In this document: piece after piece, positions 61,064 to 64,000 of the stretch
How the letters are laid out: the number at the start of each line of letters is the position of its first letter
How positions within the stretch are numbered: the first letter of the stretch is position 1
NCBI RefSeq assembly: GCF_004341235.1
Contig: NZ_SLUP01000006.1
Location: forward strand, 62,001 to 126,000
Source: Mariniflexile fucanivorans
GTDB lineage: Bacteria; Bacteroidota; Bacteroidia; Flavobacteriales; Flavobacteriaceae
DNA length: 64,000 bases
Direction: 5' to 3'
Notes under the pieces: model-generated
What the model was told of the DNA's origin: nothing
Database searches by the model: none
What the model saw: the letters and a program-made list of their open reading frames with translations, nothing else
Position numbers and translations under genes: made by a program

Positions 61064-62377
61064 ATGGCAAATAGTATAAAAAATCAGCAAGATATTTTAG
61101 AAAAATTAAATATCGAAGCTTTAAACCCCATGCAATTGGAGGCTGTTTCCGTAATTGAAGCGAATACAAACACCATGATATTATCACCTACGGGCACCGG
61201 TAAAACATTGGCGTTTTCATTGCCATTATTAGATCTTTTAGATCCAGAATCTGACGAAGTTCAAGCCTTAATCTTAGTGCCTTCTCGCGAACTTGCAATT
61301 CAAATTGAACAAGTCATTCGTTCTATGGGTTCTGGCTATAAAGTGAATGCGGTTTATGGTGGACGCCCCATGTCCAAAGACAAAATAGAGATAAAACATA
61401 ATCCTGCCATTTTAATAGGAACACCAGGTAGAATATTAGACCATTTTACGAGTGATCGTTTTTCAAAATCGAGTATAAAAACACTTGTTCTAGATGAGTT
61501 TGATAAATCGTTAGAAGATGGTTTCGAAGAAGAAATGAAGGCTATTATAGGTGAAATTCCTAATATAAATAAACGTATTTTAACTTCTGCAACAAAAGCA
61601 GTTACCGTTCCTGGTTTTGTTAGATTAGACACTCCATATACTATTAATTATTTAAGTGAAAAAACACCCTCGGAATTAACTATAAAAACAGTGGTGTCAC
61701 CAGATAAAAACAAGTTAAAAACCTTGTTGGAATTATTAAAACACATTGGTAACGAACCGGGTATTGTTTTCTGCAATTTAAGAGATAGTATTGATGAAGT
61801 GAGTCGTTTTTTAGACCGAAATAAAGTGAATCATACCTGTTTTTCGGGAGGCATGGAACAAAAAGATAGAGAGCGTGCATTAATAAAATTTAGAAACGGA
61901 ACCAGCCAAATATTAATTGCAACCGATTTGGCGGCGCGTGGTATTGATATTCCAGAAATGGCATACATTATTCACTACGAATTACCAAAGCATGAAGAAG
62001 AGTTTATACATAGAAATGGAAGAACAGCACGTGTAGAAGCCCAAGGAACGGCATATATATTGAAATGGGAGAAGGAATTATTACCTGAGTTTATAAAAAA
62101 CAGCAATGGCATCAATATTTCGAAAAAAGCCCCAGTAACGCCACAAATATGGGAAACCTTATTTATTTCGGGTGGCAGAAAAGATAAAATATCCAAAGGC
62201 GATATTGCAGGCTTGTTTATTAAGGAAGGTGGTTTAGAAAAAGACCAATTGGGAACCATTGAACTCAAACCAGATTGTGCTTTTGTAGCGGTTCCATTAA
62301 CTTTAGCCGATACTTTAGTAGATAAGTTAAATAATTCTCGTTTAAAGAAGAAAAAAGTACGGGTTACTATTTTATAA
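61064..62377 (+). CDS. DEAD-box-family RNA helicase with DbpA-type RNA-binding domain (motif DEFD)
   Basis: A 437-residue helicase with variant motifs: I LSPTGTGKTLAFSLPLL, Ia VPSREL, Ib GTPGRILDHF, and II TLVLDEFDKSLEDGF. The last is DEFD instead of DEAD; the two acidic residues that hold magnesium remain. V is ILIATDLAARGIDIPE and VI HRNGRTARVEAQG. The C-terminal 75 residues look like the DbpA domain that binds 23S rRNA hairpin 92 (ISKGDIAGLFIKEGGLEKDQ, CAFVAVPLTLADTLVDKLNN). A role in large-subunit assembly is therefore likely. The start is 5 bases after the previous helicase. Confidence 0.92.
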   Translation: MANSIKNQQDILEKLNIEALNPMQLEAVSVIEANTNTMILSPTGTGKTLAFSLPLLDLLDPESDEVQALILVPSRELAIQIEQVIRSMGSGYKVNAVYGGRPMSKDKIEIKHNPAILIGTPGRILDHFTSDRFSKSSIKTLVLDEFDKSLEDGFEEEMKAIIGEIPNINKRILTSATKAVTVPGFVRLDTPYTINYLSEKTPSELTIKTVVSPDKNKLKTLLELLKHIGNEPGIVFCNLRDSIDEVSRFLDRNKVNHTCFSGGMEQKDRERALIKFRNGTSQILIATDLAARGIDIPEMAYIIHYELPKHEEEFIHRNGRTARVEAQGTAYILKWEKELLPEFIKNSNGINISKKAPVTPQIWETLFISGGRKDKISKGDIAGLFIKEGGLEKDQLGTIELKPDCAFVAVPLTLADTLVDKLNNSRLKKKKVRVTIL

Positions 62378-62399
62378 AAACTTTTTGAATTTTATTTAA

Positions 62400-62437
62400 G
62401 GGTGTTGAAGTGGTTGTAAATGATTACTTCAACACCC
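62400..62437. terminator. Hairpin terminator after the helicase operon
   Basis: GGGTGTTGAAGT (62400-62411) and ACTTCAACACCC (62426-62437) form a perfect 12-bp stem with a 14-base loop; a short T-rich stretch follows. It lies between convergent genes and may act in both directions. Confidence 0.75.
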
Positions 62438-62485
62438 TCTTTAAGATATTTTTTAAATGAAAAACGCAAGCTCCCTAATTACGTA

Positions 62486-63352
62486 TTATAAGTTATTTTT
62501 ATCCGAGAATTTAAATTTATAAGTGATACCAAAATTAATCCCGAAAGAAGAATAGGGCACTTTTTGAGCTAATTTCTTTGATGTATCTGTATTACTGCTA
62601 GGTAAATCATCTACATAGGTTGTTTTCTTAGAATAACCTGCTGGTAAATTATCTATTGTGTATAAACCACTTACGGCCACTGTGCCATGAGGCAATATAA
62701 TATTTGTGTTAAATTCTGAAATTTCGGAATCTTTACGTTTTAAACTAATGCCATAATATTCGCCTTCAACAAAAAGACTAAAGGTTTCATTTAAATCATA
62801 TTTATAACCAAGCGCAGCCACAAAACCTAAAGGAAATTGACCGTGGTAGTCTTCTATATAATTAGTTTCGGTGTAAGATCCAAAGGGTAAGCTATTAGCA
62901 TCAGCTTGTTCTTGTGTGAACGTAGTTTTATTGTAAACTACAGCTTCCGTTTTACCTCCAGCTTTAATTAAAGCACCAAAACGTCCGTAAATATTATTGT
63001 TAAACCGGTAGACCATTGAAGCGGATGCTCCAAAAGCACGGGCTCTTGCAATGGCTTCTATATCAGTATTAGGTACTGTTATTTTCGATACCGTTTGATC
63101 GGATCCATTTAAATAACCAAATGCTAAATCTGCACCAAATGATTTATTAAAGAAATAAGTACCTCGTATTTGAACATTGGCACCTTCACCATAACTACCA
63201 TAAGAATTTTTAGTTCCATTTACATTAGTTTCTTCTCCAAGTTTCATCCCTGCGCTTCCTATAGCATAGCCTGTGCTAACAGAAACCTGAAATTGAGCAT
63301 AAGACATCGTGCTTATTAAAATGACAGTACATAGTATTGATAAATGTTTCAT
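62486..63352 (-). CDS. Outer-membrane beta-barrel protein
   Basis: A 288-residue protein with a signal peptide (MKHLSILCTVILISTMSYAQ). It has a predicted small barrel with alternating strands (FQVSVSTGYAIGSAGMKLGE, YFFNKSFGADLAFGYL, ETFSLFVEGEYYGISL). The end SSFGINFGITYKFKFSDKN fits an outer-membrane barrel C-terminus. It is close to OmpW/OprF-like porins but not assigned. I chose the ATG at 63350-63352; the earlier in-frame TTG (63377-63379) lies inside the promoter box TAGTTTTG (63377-63384). It is a single gene. Confidence 0.78.
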   Translation of the reverse strand: MKHLSILCTVILISTMSYAQFQVSVSTGYAIGSAGMKLGEETNVNGTKNSYGSYGEGANVQIRGTYFFNKSFGADLAFGYLNGSDQTVSKITVPNTDIEAIARARAFGASASMVYRFNNNIYGRFGALIKAGGKTEAVVYNKTTFTQEQADANSLPFGSYTETNYIEDYHGQFPLGFVAALGYKYDLNETFSLFVEGEYYGISLKRKDSEISEFNTNIILPHGTVAVSGLYTIDNLPAGYSKKTTYVDDLPSSNTDTSKKLAQKVPYSSFGINFGITYKFKFSDKNNL

Positions 63353-63376
63353 AATAATTGATTTTAAAAATGACGA

Positions 63377-63384
63377 CAAAACTA
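63377..63384 (-). promoter_or_regulatory. -7 promoter box of the outer-membrane barrel gene
   Basis: TAGTTTTG on the minus strand fits TAnnTTTG. It overlaps the upstream in-frame TTG and therefore supports the start at 63352. Confidence 0.5.
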
Positions 63385-63664
63385 AACATCTTATAGCTAT
63401 TAATTGAAAATAAATATGTTTTTTTAATGGCTACCATGCTTGCTTAATTTAGTTGGATGTAGTTGATTATTATATCTATAAATACACCATGATTATTCAT
63501 AAAATGACTTTATAATCCACACTTTTAATAAATTTTTTATTTGTAGATTCGATATGTATAACTTGTTGTGTATGAATACATAGCAATTATATGTATTAAA
63601 TTCATGTATCAATGATATTGCTTATTTATAGAACATGAAAAATAATTTACAGAACATTAAAACT

Positions 63665-64000
63665 TTAATCAATCCAAACGGATTTGGTATTTACAAATTC
63701 TTTGATTCCATATCCAGAAAGTTCTCTTCCATAACCACTTTCCTTCACCCCTCCAAATGGTAATCTCGGGTCGGATGCTACTAATTTGTTTACAAAGCAA
63801 TTTCCAGCTTCTAATTGTAAGGCGAGTGCTTCGCCTTTCTCTTTATTTCGTGTTATAACTCCTGCACCTAAACCAAACTTAGAGTGGTTTGCCAATGCTA
63901 CAGCCTCAGTGTCGTCTTTAGCCCGAATCACCGACGCTACGGGTCCGAATAATTCCTCATCAAAAGCTTCCATACCCGGTTTCAAATTTGCCAATATCGT
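63665..64000 (-). CDS. Aldehyde dehydrogenase, C-terminal part (start beyond window)
   Basis: The last 111 codons of a second aldehyde dehydrogenase; the frame stays open to the window end, so the N-terminus and the catalytic Cys are outside. Seen are FDEELFGPVASVIRAKDDTE, ALQLEAGNCFVNKLVASDPR and LPFGGVKESGYGRELSGYGI, the normal C-terminal part of the family. It resembles the full-length gene at 55.7 kb but differs in many places (for instance NCFVNKLVASDP against MVFINSFGLANP), so it is a paralogue, not a recent copy. Confidence 0.92.
   Translation of the reverse strand, partial: TILANLKPGMEAFDEELFGPVASVIRAKDDTEAVALANHSKFGLGAGVITRNKEKGEALALQLEAGNCFVNKLVASDPRLPFGGVKESGYGRELSGYGIKEFVNTKSVWID

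Overview
This window looks like a chromosomal segment of a marine-type member of the Flavobacteriaceae (Bacteroidota). The evidence is the low GC content, several promoters of the Bacteroidota type (TTG, about 20 bp, TAnnTTTG), two secreted proteins with type IX secretion C-terminal sorting domains, a carboxypeptidase-regulatory/TonB-dependent receptor, DUF1835 and DUF4251 proteins, and Bacteroidota-style YebC and ExbD proteins. I see no rRNA, tRNA, CRISPR array, prophage, plasmid or transposase gene.

Layout. 1-3.1 kb: a GrpB-family fragment, a small membrane protein, and an operon of a small protein, a mechanosensitive channel broken by a one-base deletion, and an outer-membrane protein. 3.2-9.4 kb: a complete RND efflux operon (GbsR/MarR regulator, TolC, adaptor, pump) with a candidate operator. 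9.6-13.9 kb: yebC, pterin dehydratase, a GC-rich structured element that looks like a flavobacterial non-coding RNA, and the gcvT-glsA-epimerase operon. 14.2-17.5 kb: an Hcp-like protein with a signal peptide, a T9SS cargo protein and an unknown protein. 17.6-23.1 kb: a threonine operon (thrA-thrB-thrC, perhaps with an SMR exporter) preceded by an unlisted 35-codon Thr/Ile-rich leader peptide and hairpins, the hallmarks of attenuation.

23.3-32 kb: a second T9SS cargo protein, nnr, lgt, a TlpA-like lipoprotein, and a tight five-gene operon that joins a 2OG-Fe(II) oxygenase, an eIF1/SUI1-like factor, a DUF1835 protein, a nucleoside phosphorylase and a signal-less periplasmic-binding-fold protein. 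This last group is the best candidate for an undescribed pathway. 32-43.8 kb: a 3D-domain lipoprotein, an orphan ExbD, an S9 peptidase with an extra N-terminal domain, an XPB-like helicase, a DEAD-box helicase paired with a cold-shock-domain protein, two DMT transporters and a GT9 glycosyltransferase. 43.8-52 kb: an outer-membrane receptor, a cytosolic GH5 mannanase-like enzyme, a DUF4251 lipoprotein, a TetR-controlled oxidoreductase operon with a perfect palindromic operator, and an acetate transporter. 52.4-64 kb: an intradiol-dioxygenase-like secreted protein, a beta-helix lipoprotein, a peroxiredoxin-like protein, two aldehyde dehydrogenases (the second cut by the window end), a membrane hydrolase, a luciferase-like oxidoreductase, two tandem DEAD-box helicases and an outer-membrane barrel.

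Several gaps between convergent genes (25.8, 48.2, 53.2, 55.6 and 62.4 kb) hold long inverted repeats. Two of them are copies of one dispersed element of about 135 bp. Functions are assigned by recognising motifs by eye; no database search was run.
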